Below, one piece after another: positions 18,474 through 29,208 of a DNA stretch of 64,000 nt. Below the pieces are notes generated by a model that saw only the letters and a list, made by a program, of their open reading frames with translations, had not been told where the DNA came from and searched no databases. The DNA is from Bacteroidota bacterium (GTDB taxonomy: Bacteria > Bacteroidota > Bacteroidia > AKYH767-A > OLB10), in assembly GCA_016722525.1 (NCBI GenBank), contig JADKJB010000013.1:1-64000 (forward strand). Direction: 5' to 3'. The stretch's first letter is position 1. The number at the start of each line of letters is the position of its first letter. Made by a program: the position numbers and the translations under genes.

Positions 18474-19437
18474 AATTACAACGGAGGAACGAAGTTGCGA
18501 AAGGGAACGGAGTATTGAGGAAAAAATAAATTCTCCGTTTAACTCAGTCCCTCAAGTCACTCCGTTGTTTTTTTCGTTGCTAAAAAAATTACAACAGAGG
18601 AACGAAGGTGCGGAGGGGAAAAGAGTATTGAGGAAAAATAAATTCTCCGTTTAACTCAGTCCCTTCAGCCACTCCGTTGTTTTTTTGTGACTAAAAATTA
18701 CAACGGAGGAACGAAGGTGCGAAGGGGAACGGAGTATTGAGGGAAAATGAATTCTCCGTTCTACTTAGTCCCTCAAGTCACTCCGTTGTTTTTTTGTGAC
18801 TAAAAATTACAACAAAGGAACGAAGTTGCGAAGGGGAACGGAGTATTGAGGGAAAATGAATTCTCCGTTTAACTTAGTCCCTCAAGTCACTCCGTTGTTT
18901 TTTTGTGACTAAAAATTACAACAGAGGAACGAAGGTGCGGAGGGGAACGGAGTATTGAGGAAAGCACAAATTCTCCGTTTAACTCAGTCCCTCAAGTCAC
19001 TCCGTTGTTTTTTTTGTGACTAAAAATTACAACAAAGGAACGAAGTTGCGAAGGGGAACGGAGTATTGAGGGAAAAATAAATTCTCCGTTTAACTTAGTC
19101 CCTCAAGTCACTCCGTTGTTTTTTTGTGACTAAAAATTACAACAGAGGAACGAAGGGGAACGGAGTATTGAGGGAAAATGAAATCTCCGTTCTACTTAGT
19201 CCCTCAAGTCACTACGTTGTTTTTTTGTGACTAAAAATTACAACAAAGGAACGAAGTTGCGAAGGGGAACGGAGTATTGAGGGAAAAATAAATTCTCCGT
19301 TTAACTTAGTCCCTCAAGTCACCCGTTGTTTTTTGTGACTAAAAATTACAACAGAGGAACGAAGGGGAACGGAGTATTGAGGGAAAATGAATTCTCCGTT
19401 TAACTCAGTCCCTCAAGTCACTCCGTTGTTTTTTTAA
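18474..19437. repeat. Nine tandem copies of a ~109-bp imperfectly palindromic repeat
   Basis: Unit starts (AATTACAAC) at 18474, 18587, 18696, 18805, 18914, 19025, 19135, 19236 and 19344, giving periods of 113, 109, 109, 109, 111, 110, 101 and 108 bp. Each unit has an outer inverted repeat, ACAACGGAG and CTCCGTTGT (perfect in copies 1 and 3), and an inner one, AACGGAG and CTCCGTT, followed by a T6-T8 run, so each resembles a terminator hairpin. Copies 4-5, 6-7 and 8-9 alternate between an ACAACAAAGG and an ACAACAGAGG type, a sign of dimer (~218 bp) duplication. Copies 7 and 9 share a 9-10-bp deletion. No open frame is conserved. It fills the space between the nhaD-like stop and the exbB upstream region. 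Confidence 0.95.
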
Positions 19438-19442
19438 AAGTT

Positions 19443-20714
19443 CTATTGAGTAACAGATTTTAATTCAGTAGCCTGAATCTCTTTAGTTATTTTGTGCGGC
19501 GCATGCGGGTGCCAACCAAGAGTCCCTAGTAAAACAAAAAATCCAATGATGTAAGCTACAATTATATGCCATCCATTTTTTACCCAATCAACCACTGATT
19601 TGGCTTGTGGATATATGTTGGAAATTGCAACACCTGCTGATGAACCAAACCAGATCATTGAACCACCAAATCCTACACAATAAGCAAGTACTCCCCAATC
19701 ATAACCACCCTGTTCAAGAGCCAGTTTAGTAAGAGGAATGTTATCAAAAACGGCACTAACAAATCCAAGAATGAGGGCCGACTGCCACGACGCAGCGGGT
19801 AACTGTTCTACGGGCATCATAGAAGCAATCAGTACTAACGACAACAGAAAAATACTTCCTTTGATTGCATCAGGTAATAATTTCCACTTTGCTTTTCTGA
19901 ACAAGGTGCCTAGTAGTATTGCAGCCCAAACTCCTGCTGCAGGGAATTCCAAATAAACATTTGTTAAAATAGCTCCAACAAGTATGATAAGTACTATCAG
20001 TAATTTTACCCAATCAACCGGAACATGCTTGCGAAATTCAGTTACAATTGGTCTGAATTGATGTTGTTGTTTGGAAGCAAAATATCCAAAAAACAAAATG
20101 GCTGCAAAGGAAGCTATAAATGCATGAATTACATCCAAGGCCGCTACTCCATCAATCCACATCATAGTAGTGGTGGTGTCCCCAACAACACTTCCGGCTC
20201 CACCGGCATTACTTGCTGCAACGATGGCTGCAATGTATCCTATGTGAACCTTTCCTTTGAAAACAACGTGTGCAATCGAACCTCCAATCATAGCAGCTGC
20301 AATATTATCCAGAAAGGAAGATAATATTGCAATTAGAATTAAAAGGAAAAATCCACCTTTCCAATCATTAGGTAAAATGTGTGGCAGCTTTTCAGGAATC
20401 CCGCTCTTCTCAAAATAGTCAGCTAAAATAGTGAACCCAGTAAGCAATCCGAATAAATTTAACAATATGTTCCATTCCCCTTCGTGTTTTTCAGAACCTA
20501 TAATATGTTCAACAAGTGAAAAATCAGTAAAGGCTTCTTTGTAAAAAAGTACAGCTACCAACCCTGTAATTGCAACTTTTAGTGTGTGATTATGAAATAA
20601 CGCAACACCTACAAGTGTAAGTCCAAACAATATAAATTCTATAGGAATGCCAAAAATGAAATAGCCCCCTGAAGGGCCTGCCGTTGTTAACTGCAAAATG
20701 AAAGTTGAGGTCAT
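19443..20714 (-). CDS. NhaD/ArsB-type sodium:proton antiporter
   Basis: A 423-aa polytopic protein with about 11-12 helices. It has the ion-transporter-superfamily halves SSFLDNIAAAMIGGS and SAVFDNIPLTKLAL, each with the conserved Asp-Asn in a helix break, as in NhaD and CitM. GGAGSVVGDTTTTMMW is typical of NhaD-like antiporters. It overlaps mscS by 4 bp, suggesting a gdh-mscS-nhaD operon with a role in salt or pH balance. The transported ion is inferred from the family. Confidence 0.85.
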   Translation of the reverse strand: MTSTFILQLTTAGPSGGYFIFGIPIEFILFGLTLVGVALFHNHTLKVAITGLVAVLFYKEAFTDFSLVEHIIGSEKHEGEWNILLNLFGLLTGFTILADYFEKSGIPEKLPHILPNDWKGGFFLLILIAILSSFLDNIAAAMIGGSIAHVVFKGKVHIGYIAAIVAASNAGGAGSVVGDTTTTMMWIDGVAALDVIHAFIASFAAILFFGYFASKQQHQFRPIVTEFRKHVPVDWVKLLIVLIILVGAILTNVYLEFPAAGVWAAILLGTLFRKAKWKLLPDAIKGSIFLLSLVLIASMMPVEQLPAASWQSALILGFVSAVFDNIPLTKLALEQGGYDWGVLAYCVGFGGSMIWFGSSAGVAISNIYPQAKSVVDWVKNGWHIIVAYIIGFFVLLGTLGWHPHAPHKITKEIQATELKSVTQ

Positions 20715-21829
20715 TTTTGAAACTGTTTTTCCATATAAACACTAGTGGAAGGAAATGCAAAATCAGAATGATTGGATCTTACAATTTCCATAATTATAAA
20801 ATTAATTTCTTCTTTAACTTTTGCATATTCATCGGCATCAGTAGTGCGAACAAAATAAATAATTAAAAGGTCGATGGAGCTTGGGCTCAGCGAATCAAGA
20901 TTAACTGTTGACTCTTCTACTATTTTCGGGTGGTTAGCTAGAAATAATTTTATCTCACTGATTATTTTCTTTAAATCTTGGGCAGTGGTTTGGTAAACTA
21001 AAGTAATAGCTTGCCGGGTTCTCCACATAGTACGAAGGGTGATGTTTTCCAACTCTGCATCCACCATTTTTTTATTTGGTACAGTTACAAGACTTTTCTC
21101 AAGTGTTCTGATGCGGGTGCTTCGTAATCCAATTGTTTCAACATGACCGGCTATGGCTCCAACTTTGACATGATCGCCAACAATAAATGGTTTGTCGAGG
21201 AAAATGGTAAAGGACCCAAAAAGATTTTCAAGAGTTTCTTTTGCAGCCAAAGCAACTGCTAAACCACCAATTCCTAATCCACCTATCAGTGTTACAATAT
21301 TCACATTGAAGACCGCCGCAAGGATGAAAAAGAAACTCAGTATAACAATAAATATTTTCAAGCCAGCTTTAAAAAACGGAATGAGTTGATCATCCAGTTT
21401 TGATTTAGTTTGTGATGCTCTGTAAATTAGTATTAAGCCCACAACATCAACCATTCTGAGAAAAATCCATGTAATGGAAAAAATAAGAAACATGGCATAA
21501 ATTTTATTGATCACCATTCGAACGCCGAATTTTTCTTCAGGCCCTATTTTCCACGAAACAGGGAAATCAATTTGGTTGAATGCAATAAATCCTACTATCA
21601 ATAAAAAGAAAATTGTAAAAGGTCTTTTTAGCAGATCATGCAATTCCTCTGCAGTAACACCACCCGAATACCTTTTAACCAGTTTGAATAAAAAAAACGA
21701 AAACAATTTAGAAATAAGTTGTTTCAAAAGCAGACCTGTTATAAGAATTCCGCCTAACCATAAATAGGTCTCAACAGTATTTCCCAGAAAAGTTCTACTT
21801 AAAAAATCCGTTGATAATTCTTGTTCCAT
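20711..21829 (-). CDS. MscS-family mechanosensitive channel
   Basis: A 372-aa protein. Four to five helices in the first ~190 residues; the pore helix and following segment read GGLGIGGLAVALAAKETLENLFGSFTIFLDKPF, the MscS hallmark; then VGDHVKVGAIAGHVETIGLRSTRIRT (beta domain) and an alpha/beta C-terminal domain. It releases solutes on hypo-osmotic shock. It overlaps gdh by one base upstream and nhaD by four bases downstream. Confidence 0.93.
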   Translation of the reverse strand: MEQELSTDFLSRTFLGNTVETYLWLGGILITGLLLKQLISKLFSFFLFKLVKRYSGGVTAEELHDLLKRPFTIFFLLIVGFIAFNQIDFPVSWKIGPEEKFGVRMVINKIYAMFLIFSITWIFLRMVDVVGLILIYRASQTKSKLDDQLIPFFKAGLKIFIVILSFFFILAAVFNVNIVTLIGGLGIGGLAVALAAKETLENLFGSFTIFLDKPFIVGDHVKVGAIAGHVETIGLRSTRIRTLEKSLVTVPNKKMVDAELENITLRTMWRTRQAITLVYQTTAQDLKKIISEIKLFLANHPKIVEESTVNLDSLSPSSIDLLIIYFVRTTDADEYAKVKEEINFIIMEIVRSNHSDFAFPSTSVYMEKQFQK

Positions 21830-23055
21830 TAATTCAATTTGTCAAGTGCAATTGAGAATGATGTTTCGGCTATTCGGGTTTTGAACGGATGTTTATCATG
21901 AACTTCCAATAATGCGTTTCCGATAATCGACGAAACATCTTCAAAAATATTTTTGTCGTTGACTTCTTTATCACCGGTAATTAAAAATGCAAACACACGT
22001 GCCATTCCGCAGTTGGAAATAAAATCGGGAATGAGAGAAACCTGCAAATCGGTGTAGGTTCCGGTAGGACCGAAGAAAATCTCAGGATCATCAAAGGGTA
22101 CGTTAGCTCCACACGACAGAACTTCAAGTCCACCTTTTATCAGTTCATCCACCTGATCGCGATTCACCAATCGTGATGCGGCAGCAGGAATAAATATTTC
22201 AGCACCACTGCTCCAGATAGTTTTATTTATTTCAGCAGCAGGAATCATGTTGTCAGCTTTCAACTGATTTCCATCACGATTCAGGAAAAGTTGCGTAATT
22301 TCCTCATGAGTAAAACCCGATGGATTCAGTAGTCCGCCATTTCGATCAATGATTCCGGTGATAAGTGCACCAGCCTGCGACAAATAAAATCCGGCTGCCG
22401 CTCCGACATTACCCCAGCCTTGAATGATCACTCTTTTGCCTTTTACAGAACCTCCGAAAATGGTATAAAAGTGACGCACCGATTCCGAAACGCCATATCC
22501 GGTGATCATATCGGCCACAGTATACATTTTTTCAGTTATAGGAGCATATTTTGGAGTTGTAACTGGAAGAATAAATTCTTTTTGATTTATCTTAGTTTTG
22601 TCATGTTTGATTTTTTCATCTCCGCCAAGGTGACCGTTTACCACCCCTTCCTGGGGATGCAAGAGTCCATATCGACTGGTAATTTCAATCACATCATGAA
22701 TTTCATCTACGTTGAGGTCGCCACCGGTACCATAATATTGTTTCAAAACCGGTAAAACGGCCCTGAACCATCTTTCCAGCACGCCCTTTTTTCTGGGGTC
22801 GGCAGGGTCAAAATTGATACCCGATTTGGCGCCTCCAATATGCGGGCCCGCCACGGTGAATTTCACCTCCATGGTTTTAGCCAAAGAGGTAACTTCATGT
22901 TTATCAAGGCCTTTGCGCATTCTTGTGCCACCACCGGCTGCTCCACCTCTCAGAGAATTAATAACCACCCAACCCTCAGCCTCAGTTTCCTGATCTTTCC
23001 ATTCAAAAACAATTTCAGGCTTTTTTTCTTCAAATTTCTTTAGTTGTTCCAGCAT
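21829..23055 (-). CDS. Glu/Leu/Phe/Val dehydrogenase
   Basis: A 408-aa amino-acid dehydrogenase. The dimerisation and substrate domain has GGAAGGGTRMRKG and the catalytic-lysine region GGAKSGINFDP; the Rossmann domain has IQGWGNVGAAAGFYLSQAG. The length suits the Glu/Leu/Phe/Val dehydrogenase superfamily. The substrate cannot be fixed from sequence alone; glutamate is most likely. It is probably first in an operon with mscS and nhaD; a -7 box lies at 23083-23090. Confidence 0.88.
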   Translation of the reverse strand: MLEQLKKFEEKKPEIVFEWKDQETEAEGWVVINSLRGGAAGGGTRMRKGLDKHEVTSLAKTMEVKFTVAGPHIGGAKSGINFDPADPRKKGVLERWFRAVLPVLKQYYGTGGDLNVDEIHDVIEITSRYGLLHPQEGVVNGHLGGDEKIKHDKTKINQKEFILPVTTPKYAPITEKMYTVADMITGYGVSESVRHFYTIFGGSVKGKRVIIQGWGNVGAAAGFYLSQAGALITGIIDRNGGLLNPSGFTHEEITQLFLNRDGNQLKADNMIPAAEINKTIWSSGAEIFIPAAASRLVNRDQVDELIKGGLEVLSCGANVPFDDPEIFFGPTGTYTDLQVSLIPDFISNCGMARVFAFLITGDKEVNDKNIFEDVSSIIGNALLEVHDKHPFKTRIAETSFSIALDKLN

Positions 23056-23082
23056 ATTCGTTATTCGACGCGCAAAGATAGG

Positions 23083-23090
23083 AAGATAGG
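23083..23090 (-). promoter_or_regulatory. -7 box for gdh operon
   Basis: Minus-strand TATCTTTG matches TAnnTTTG, 28 bp upstream of the gdh start at 23055. Confidence 0.55.
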
Positions 23091-23475
23091 TGGTATTTCG
23101 TTTTAATTTTTGTAACCAGGGCAGGTGGCGACAGTTGCAACGGCGGCCGTAGGCCGTTTCCCAAATACGGTAATTCTACATTCTACATTCTACATTCCCG
23201 TTTTTGGATCCCAGAAAACTTCAAGAAGAAAATAAAATCTCGTCGAAGAATAAATTATTTGTTCAATCTACCATCACCTCCAGTTAATTGGTACTAACTA
23301 TTTATTTCCAAAAAAATCCGGACCAAAATAATTTGACCCGGATTCAATTAAAAATTTACTTCGAAATTAGTAACACATGTTATTAACCGCTATATAAAAT
23401 ATATTTTCTACTACGGCATTCATCATCGAATGAACCTACTGAAATAACCATATAATTCAACCATTGAATTCTCCT
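23091..23475. other. Intergenic region without a gene
   Basis: A non-coding stretch. It holds a short GC hairpin (CGGCC-GTA-GGCCG near 23144-23156) that stands out in an AT-rich surround, and an ATTCTACATTCTACATTCC micro-repeat near 23173-23198. No coding potential is seen on either strand. Confidence 0.6.
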
Positions 23476-23622
23476 TTGAATTCAACCACCGAATCAACCA
23501 TATAATTCAAACAATGCACTAACAATTGAATTCAACCATCGAATCAACCCTATAATTCAACCACTGAATTAACAATTGAATTCAACCATCGAACCAACAA
23601 TTGAATAAACAATTAAACCACC
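23476..23622. repeat. 50-bp tandem repeat, about three copies
   Basis: TTGAATTCAACCA(C/T)CGAA starts at 23476, 23526 and 23576, exactly 50 bp apart; the third copy is incomplete. The copies differ at scattered bases. A related fragment lies at 14957-15008. Non-coding, downstream of anmK. Confidence 0.85.
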
Positions 23623-23688
23623 TGCCGATTGAACAAAAAACACAATAGCAATTATAGTTATATTTCAGGATGATGCATTTCCCATTCC

Positions 23689-24757
23689 TCACCCTTTATA
23701 AACTGCTCCACCAATAGAATCATAACTTGCTCCTGTAACTGAAGCAAGGGAATTGAAATTTTCGGTAATGCGAAGTACACCTAAGAATCCAAATATGATC
23801 GCTTCTTTAAACTCTACAATCTGATTCTCAGGAACAACTACATGTATGCCATGCCGCGAGACTTGCTCGCTTATAACATCTACAAGCAAATTGTTATAAG
23901 CTCCGCCGCCGGTGGTGAGCATGGTTGTTCCCGGAGAAAGAAAAGACTGTTTGATATTTGAATTCAATATGTTCGATAACAGTTCTCATGCGATCTTCAA
24001 CACTAAAGTTGGTTGTGCTGATGAGCGGAAGAAAATTCTGTTGAAACCATTCCCACCCTAATGATTTGGGTGGTTTTTGATGATAGAACTGGAGTTGGTT
24101 CAACTGTTGCAGCAGCTCTGGAATAATTTCTCCACGCATCGCAAGTTCACCACCTTCATCATAAGCGAGGCCTGTGAGTTCGGCCAAATAATTAAGTGCC
24201 ATGTTTGCAGGACAAATATCGAAGGCAACTCGATGCTCCTTTTCGTCAAAGGAAATATTAGCTATCCCGCCAAGGTTTAAACAAAACCGATGCCCTCCAA
24301 AGAGATGCAAATCGCCGATTGGAACTAATGGCGCTCCTTGTCCGCCCAGAGCCACATCGGTAGAACGTAAGTCGCATACCGTATCAAGCCCTGTTGATGC
24401 TGCTATTGCTGCACCGCTGCCGAGTTGAAAAGTCAATCCTTTTTCGGGCTGATGAAATACAGTATGGCCATGTGAACTAACGAGGTCGGGTTCTTCACCT
24501 ATTGCATCACTAAACTCACGTACACATGCTCCAATATAGTGACCAAAATCGAAATGAAGTTGTGCCAGTGTAGCGCCATCAGATTTGATAGCTTCGGAAA
24601 GTCGTTTTTTCCATTCACCGGAGTACGGTATGGTAGAAGTTCCTATTACCTCGAAGGACCATTTTGATTGCTGTTCTATAAAACGGCACAGTGCTATATC
24701 CAGTCCGTCCAGTGATGTTCCCGACATAATGCCGGCTACTTTGAATTCAAAAGCCAT
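23689..24757 (-). CDS. anmK: Anhydro-N-acetylmuramic acid kinase, one frameshift
   Basis: Start at 24757. Motifs: GIMSGTSLDGLDIALC (phosphate-binding), SSHGHTVFHQP, DLRSTDVALGGQGAPLVPIGD, LNLGGIANIS, and after the break TTGGGAYNN. The frame shifts near 23951-23957, where one extra base follows the EHIEFK stretch. Removing it gives 355 aa, the usual AnmK size. AnmK phosphorylates anhydro-MurNAc during recycling of cell-wall fragments in the cytoplasm. Divergent from the acyl-CoA dehydrogenase at 24869. Confidence 0.92.
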
Positions 24758-24833
24758 TGAAAGTTAAGTTAATCAAGATTGCGCAAGGTTAAAAAAGATT
24801 TCCCTCAATCGGCAATCTAGCCCAAAAAAAAGT

Positions 24834-24841
24834 TAATTTTG
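24834..24841 (+). promoter_or_regulatory. -7 box for acyl-CoA dehydrogenase
   Basis: TAATTTTG matches TAnnTTTG, 28 bp before the ATG at 24869. Confidence 0.55.
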
Positions 24842-24868
24842 AACTTCTAAAACGAATTATTTCTACAT

Positions 24869-26008
24869 ATGAAGTTTGAATTAACAGAAGAGCAGTTAAT
24901 GATACAGAAAGCTGCACGAGATTTTGCTCAAAATGAATTACTTCCGGGCGTCATTGAACGCGATGAACATCAAAAATTCCCTGCAGAACAGATTAAAAAA
25001 CTGGGAGAATTGGGTTTTTTAGGAATGATGGTAGATCCTAAATACGGCGGTGCCGGCTTGGATACCGTTTCTTATGTTTTGGCGATGGAAGAAATTTCAA
25101 AGGTAGATGCTTCTGCTTCTGTAGTGTTATCTGTTAACAATTCATTGGTTTGCTGGGGGTTAGAAAATTTTGCTAATGAAGAACAAAAACAAAAATACCT
25201 TATTCCATTAGCTAAAGGTGAAATCATTGGTGCTTTTTGCCTTTCTGAGCCCGAAGCAGGTTCGGATGCTACCTCGCAACGCACCACCGCTATCGATAAT
25301 GGCGATCATTATTTATTAAATGGCACCAAAAACTGGATTACTAATGGAAGTACCGCTTCTGTTTATCTGGTCATGGCTCAGACTGATGTGGCAAAAGGAC
25401 ATAAAGGAATTAACTGTTTGATTGTTGAAAAGGGCGCACCCGGATTTACAATTGGACCGAAAGAAAATAAATTGGGCATCAGAGGATCAGATACCCATTC
25501 GTTAATGTTTACTGATGTAAAAGTCCCTAAAGCGAATAGAATAGGGGAGGATGGATTTGGTTTTAAGTTCGCCATGAAAACTCTTACCGGTGGTAGAATA
25601 GGAATAGCTGCTCAGGCCCTGGGTATTGCATCCGGTGCTTTTGAACTCGCGTTAAAATATTCTAAAGAACGCAAAGCATTTGGCCAGGAGATTTCTAAGC
25701 ATCAGGCTATTCAATTTAAGCTTGCCGATATGGCAACGCAAATTGAGGCAGCTCGTTTACTTTGTTTCAAAGCTGCATGGTTGAAAGATCAGCATCTCGA
25801 TTATAGTTTGGCAAGTTCAATGGCAAAATTATTTTCTTCGAAAGTGGCCATGGATACAACCATAGAAGCCATTCAGGTGCATGGAGGTTATGGCTATGTA
25901 AAAGAATTTCATGTGGAGCGTTTAATGCGTGACGCTAAAATCACACAGATTTATGAGGGGACATCAGAAATTCAAAAGATTGTAATTTCCCGCGCACTGC
26001 TTCAATAA
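24869..26008 (+). CDS. Acyl-CoA dehydrogenase (short-chain type)
   Basis: A 379-aa flavoenzyme. FAD and substrate signatures: AFCLSEPEAGSDATS, KNWITNG, GGRIGIAAQALGIA, and the C-terminal QVHGGYGYVKEF. The catalytic base Glu363 is in IYEGTSEIQK, the position used by short-chain (butyryl-CoA) enzymes. It oxidises acyl-CoA to enoyl-CoA in fatty-acid or amino-acid breakdown and passes electrons to ETF. Chain length is inferred, not shown. Confidence 0.93.
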   Translation: MKFELTEEQLMIQKAARDFAQNELLPGVIERDEHQKFPAEQIKKLGELGFLGMMVDPKYGGAGLDTVSYVLAMEEISKVDASASVVLSVNNSLVCWGLENFANEEQKQKYLIPLAKGEIIGAFCLSEPEAGSDATSQRTTAIDNGDHYLLNGTKNWITNGSTASVYLVMAQTDVAKGHKGINCLIVEKGAPGFTIGPKENKLGIRGSDTHSLMFTDVKVPKANRIGEDGFGFKFAMKTLTGGRIGIAAQALGIASGAFELALKYSKERKAFGQEISKHQAIQFKLADMATQIEAARLLCFKAAWLKDQHLDYSLASSMAKLFSSKVAMDTTIEAIQVHGGYGYVKEFHVERLMRDAKITQIYEGTSEIQKIVISRALLQ

Positions 26009-26044
26009 TGAATCGGAACCTCACCGAATAAACTCGTTCTCGTA

Positions 26045-26803
26045 ATGAATTTTCCTAAAATTGTTTTCATACTTTTTACTGGCCTGTTGTGCTCTTGTGC
26101 TTCACAGAAAAAAATGGTTTATCTGCAAGATGCCGACTCAGCACCTACTTCCGGTAAAATGCCAGATTTTGTGCTCAAAATAAAATCTAACGATATTCTT
26201 TCTATTCAGGTATTCACTGTAAATACTGAAGCATTTTCCTGGTATTGCTTCTACAGTTGATAAGCAAGTTATTGATAATCGTTCACCTTATGAAAAAGGA
26301 ATGGTTGTGGATATTAATGGCAATGTAGAGCTGCCGCTGATTAATAAAGTAAAACTGGCAGGGCTAAGTATTGCCGAAGCAAGGATTTACTTGTAACCAA
26401 ATTTGAGCAGTTTATGGATGCACCCATTGTAGTAGTGAAAAAACTGAGCTTCAAAGTAACTGTTCTTGGCGAGGTGAATAAGCCGGGATTGTACTATGTT
26501 AACAATGAAAAAATAACCCTGTTGGAAGCATTAGGAATGGCAGGTGATCTGAATAATTATGGCGACAGGCAAGAAATAAAAATTGTAAGACAATCTGACG
26601 AAGGCTACAAAGAACTTAAAGTTGATTTAACTACTAAAGCAGCATTGAACACAGAAGTAGCTTATTTGTATCCTGATGATGTTGTTTATGTAAAACCAAT
26701 CAAACGAAGGAACGTATTAACAATTAGTCCTACCGTTGCTGTAATAACTTCCATTCTGGCAACATTCACAATAATGTTATCTGTAATTCTCAGAGAAAAT
26801 TAA
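26045..26803 (+). CDS. Wza-like polysaccharide export lipoprotein, two frameshifts
   Basis: Start at 26045 with a lipoprotein signal (lipobox LLCSC). The N-terminal export domain has LKIKSNDILSIQVF and then, in another frame, VDINGNVELPLINKVKLAGLSIAEA. An SLBB domain follows: VTVLGEVNKPGLYYVNNEKITLLEALGMAGD. One C-terminal transmembrane helix. An extra base in the T4 run 26234-26237 and a missing A at 26381-26382 cancel in length (252 aa), so both flanking segments are in the same frame. Outer-membrane polysaccharide export pore component; the partner Wzc-like gene starts 3 bp downstream. Confidence 0.88.
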
Positions 26804-26806
26804 AAA

Positions 26807-29199
26807 ATGGTTAGGCATAAAACAGAAACTAAGGCAGTTGATGATGATATAGATCTTTCAGGGGTTATTAAAGAAATCCAGGAACAAAAATGGTGGTTCG
26901 CTATATCCTTAGTACTTTGTTTAATTCTTGCGGTAGGTTACATAAAATTAAAACAACCTGTTTACGAAGCTTCTTCAACAGTTTTAATTCAAGAAACAGG
27001 TAAGCCTGCGGTGAATATGGAAGATTTCCTTGCCGGGGATATTTTTGGAGATCAGGCGAATATTGCTACTGAAAAAGGGATTCTGGGTTCACGCAGCGTC
27101 ATGAGTGCAACCATTCAGCAACTCCACCTGGATATTAGTTATATTAACAATTCTATTTTTCCTCCGAAACCTGCCTATAAAAAACAACCTTTTTTAGTGC
27201 AACCGGATTCTACACTTCCACTTGCTTCATGGTTGTATGATGTTCCTTTTAATCTGACTTTTATTGATGAAAATAAGTTCACCTTGGCAATCGAAGCTGA
27301 AGATGAAAAAGGTAATGATTTTGTTTATTTAAAAAATCATGAGTTTGGTGAAAAAATAGTTACGGATAAATTCAGTTTTGTTATTCAGAAAAATCCATCG
27401 GGTCAGTTTAATGTCGAGTTTAAGGATTTTGAATTTATTGTTCATGCTACCACCGGACAAATTAACGACTATTTATCACGGCTCCGTATTGAATCACCTG
27501 ATAAAGATGCTACCATTGTTAAGCTTACCTTTCAGGATGAAATCCCTGAACGAGGCGTTGATGTATTAAATACACTTTGTAAAGTATACATCAATCTTGA
27601 TATACAGGATAAAACTACTGTAGCATCCCTCACGCTTAAATTTGTTGATGAGCAATTGAATGAAACCAGCGAGGTAGTCAGCTCTATTGAATCGGAATTG
27701 CAAGGATTCAAAGAAAAAAATGAGACCGTGAACCTCAGTGAGGAAAGTCGATCGTACCTTGATAAGTTGAATGCTATTGATGTAGAAAAAATGAAGTCAG
27801 ATATTGAATTGTCTTCATTGGATAATTTATATAAATATGTTACCTCAAATGCAGAGATGACTGAACTGGCTCCATCTACCTTGGGTATTCCTGACCCTTT
27901 ATTGATAGAACTAATAAGTAAGTTTCAGGAATTGCAGGCAAAGAGAAAAAGTCTTTCTTATGGAGTTAAAAGTGCAACTCCTGCAGTAAAGGTAATCGAT
28001 CAGCAAATAGCAGAGTTGCGCGCTTCACTGATTGAAAATATTAAATCGATTCAGCAAAATGTGAATACTACCAATAAGGCGCTTTCTTCACAACTGAATC
28101 AGTACGAATCTAAAATCAGGCAAATACCTGAGATAGAAAGAGATCTTCTTTCTATTCAACGAAAGTTTGAAGTCAACCAGAATATTTACATTTATCTGCT
28201 TCAGAAAAAGGCTGAAACAAGCATTGCAAAAGCGGCAGCAATTTCCGACAATAAAATTCTTGATTCGGCCTCTCTCATTGATGAACCTGTTGAACCAAAT
28301 AAGAAAATGGTTTTGTTGTTGGCTCTTTTTGCTTCCATCGCAATTCCACTCATTTTACTTTTTACTATTAAGTTTCTCAAAACTACGGTTAGTAACCGTG
28401 AGGAACTTACGAGGTTAACAAAGGTTCCGGTTCTGGGAATTGTGGGGCATGTTAATTTAAACGATAACCTGATCGTACATCATAATCCTAAATCCAGAAT
28501 TTCAGAAGCATTTCGTTCTATTCGTACCAACCTGCAATTTTTTGGATCCACTTCAGGGAATAAAATAATTCTTGTTACCAGTTCAGTCGGAGGCGAAGGG
28601 AAGTCGTTTGTGACTATCAATCTGGCTTCGGTTATAGCCATGTTGAATTATAAAGTTGTGATAGTAGGTCTTGATCTGCGAAAGCCAAAGCTTTTTGAGG
28701 ATTTCAAATTAGGCAATGAGACCGGAGTCAGTTCCTACCTCATTGGTAAATCAAGTATTGAAGCATTGATAAAACCTACAGGTATCCCTCATTTAGATAT
28801 CATTTCTGCCGGTCCTATTCCACCTAATCCGTCGGAGTTAATAAGCAAACCACAAATGGGTGCATTTTTTGAAGAACTGAGTAAAATGTATGATTATATT
28901 GTTGTAGATACTCCACCAGTTGGTATTGTTTCTGATGCATTGTTGCTCATGAACTACAGTCACATTAATATTTATGTGGTGCGAGAGAATTATTCACGTA
29001 AGGAATATATTGCTTCTCTGAATGAGCAGTTTGAAGAGGGTAAGTTTAAAAATATTAGCATCCTTTTAAATGATTCTAATTTTGGAAACTCTTATGGATA
29101 TGGGTACGGTTATGGAAATGGCTCAGGTTATTATGATGACGATTTTACTTCTAATGGTATGTCAAAAAAAATCCTAAAGAGAATACCTCAACAGCTTAA
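26807..29199 (+). CDS. Wzc-like polysaccharide co-polymerase with BY-kinase domain
   Basis: Two transmembrane helices (residues ~32-48 and ~503-523) flank a large periplasmic coiled-coil region with a Wzz domain. The cytoplasmic tyrosine-kinase domain has Walker A SSVGGEGKS (~594), Walker A' VGLDLRKPKLF (~623) and Walker B YIVVDTPPVG (~700), then a Tyr/Gly-rich tail (YGYGYGYGNGSGYYDDD), the autophosphorylation cluster. As read, the frame runs on to 29284 and overlaps murF by 76 bp; one base added to the A8 run 29164-29171 gives a stop at 29199, before murF, and 797 aa. It controls export and chain length of a capsule or exopolysaccharide. Confidence 0.9.
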
Positions 29200-29208
29200 T
29201 TGGACCTT

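Noticed and set aside
18338..18529. 63-codon plus-strand open frame entering the repeat array
   Set aside because: It starts in the exbB upstream region and ends inside the first repeat unit; it is not maintained in other units.
18474..19437. CRISPR array
   Set aside because: Whole ~109-bp units repeat without unique spacers, and no cas gene is nearby.
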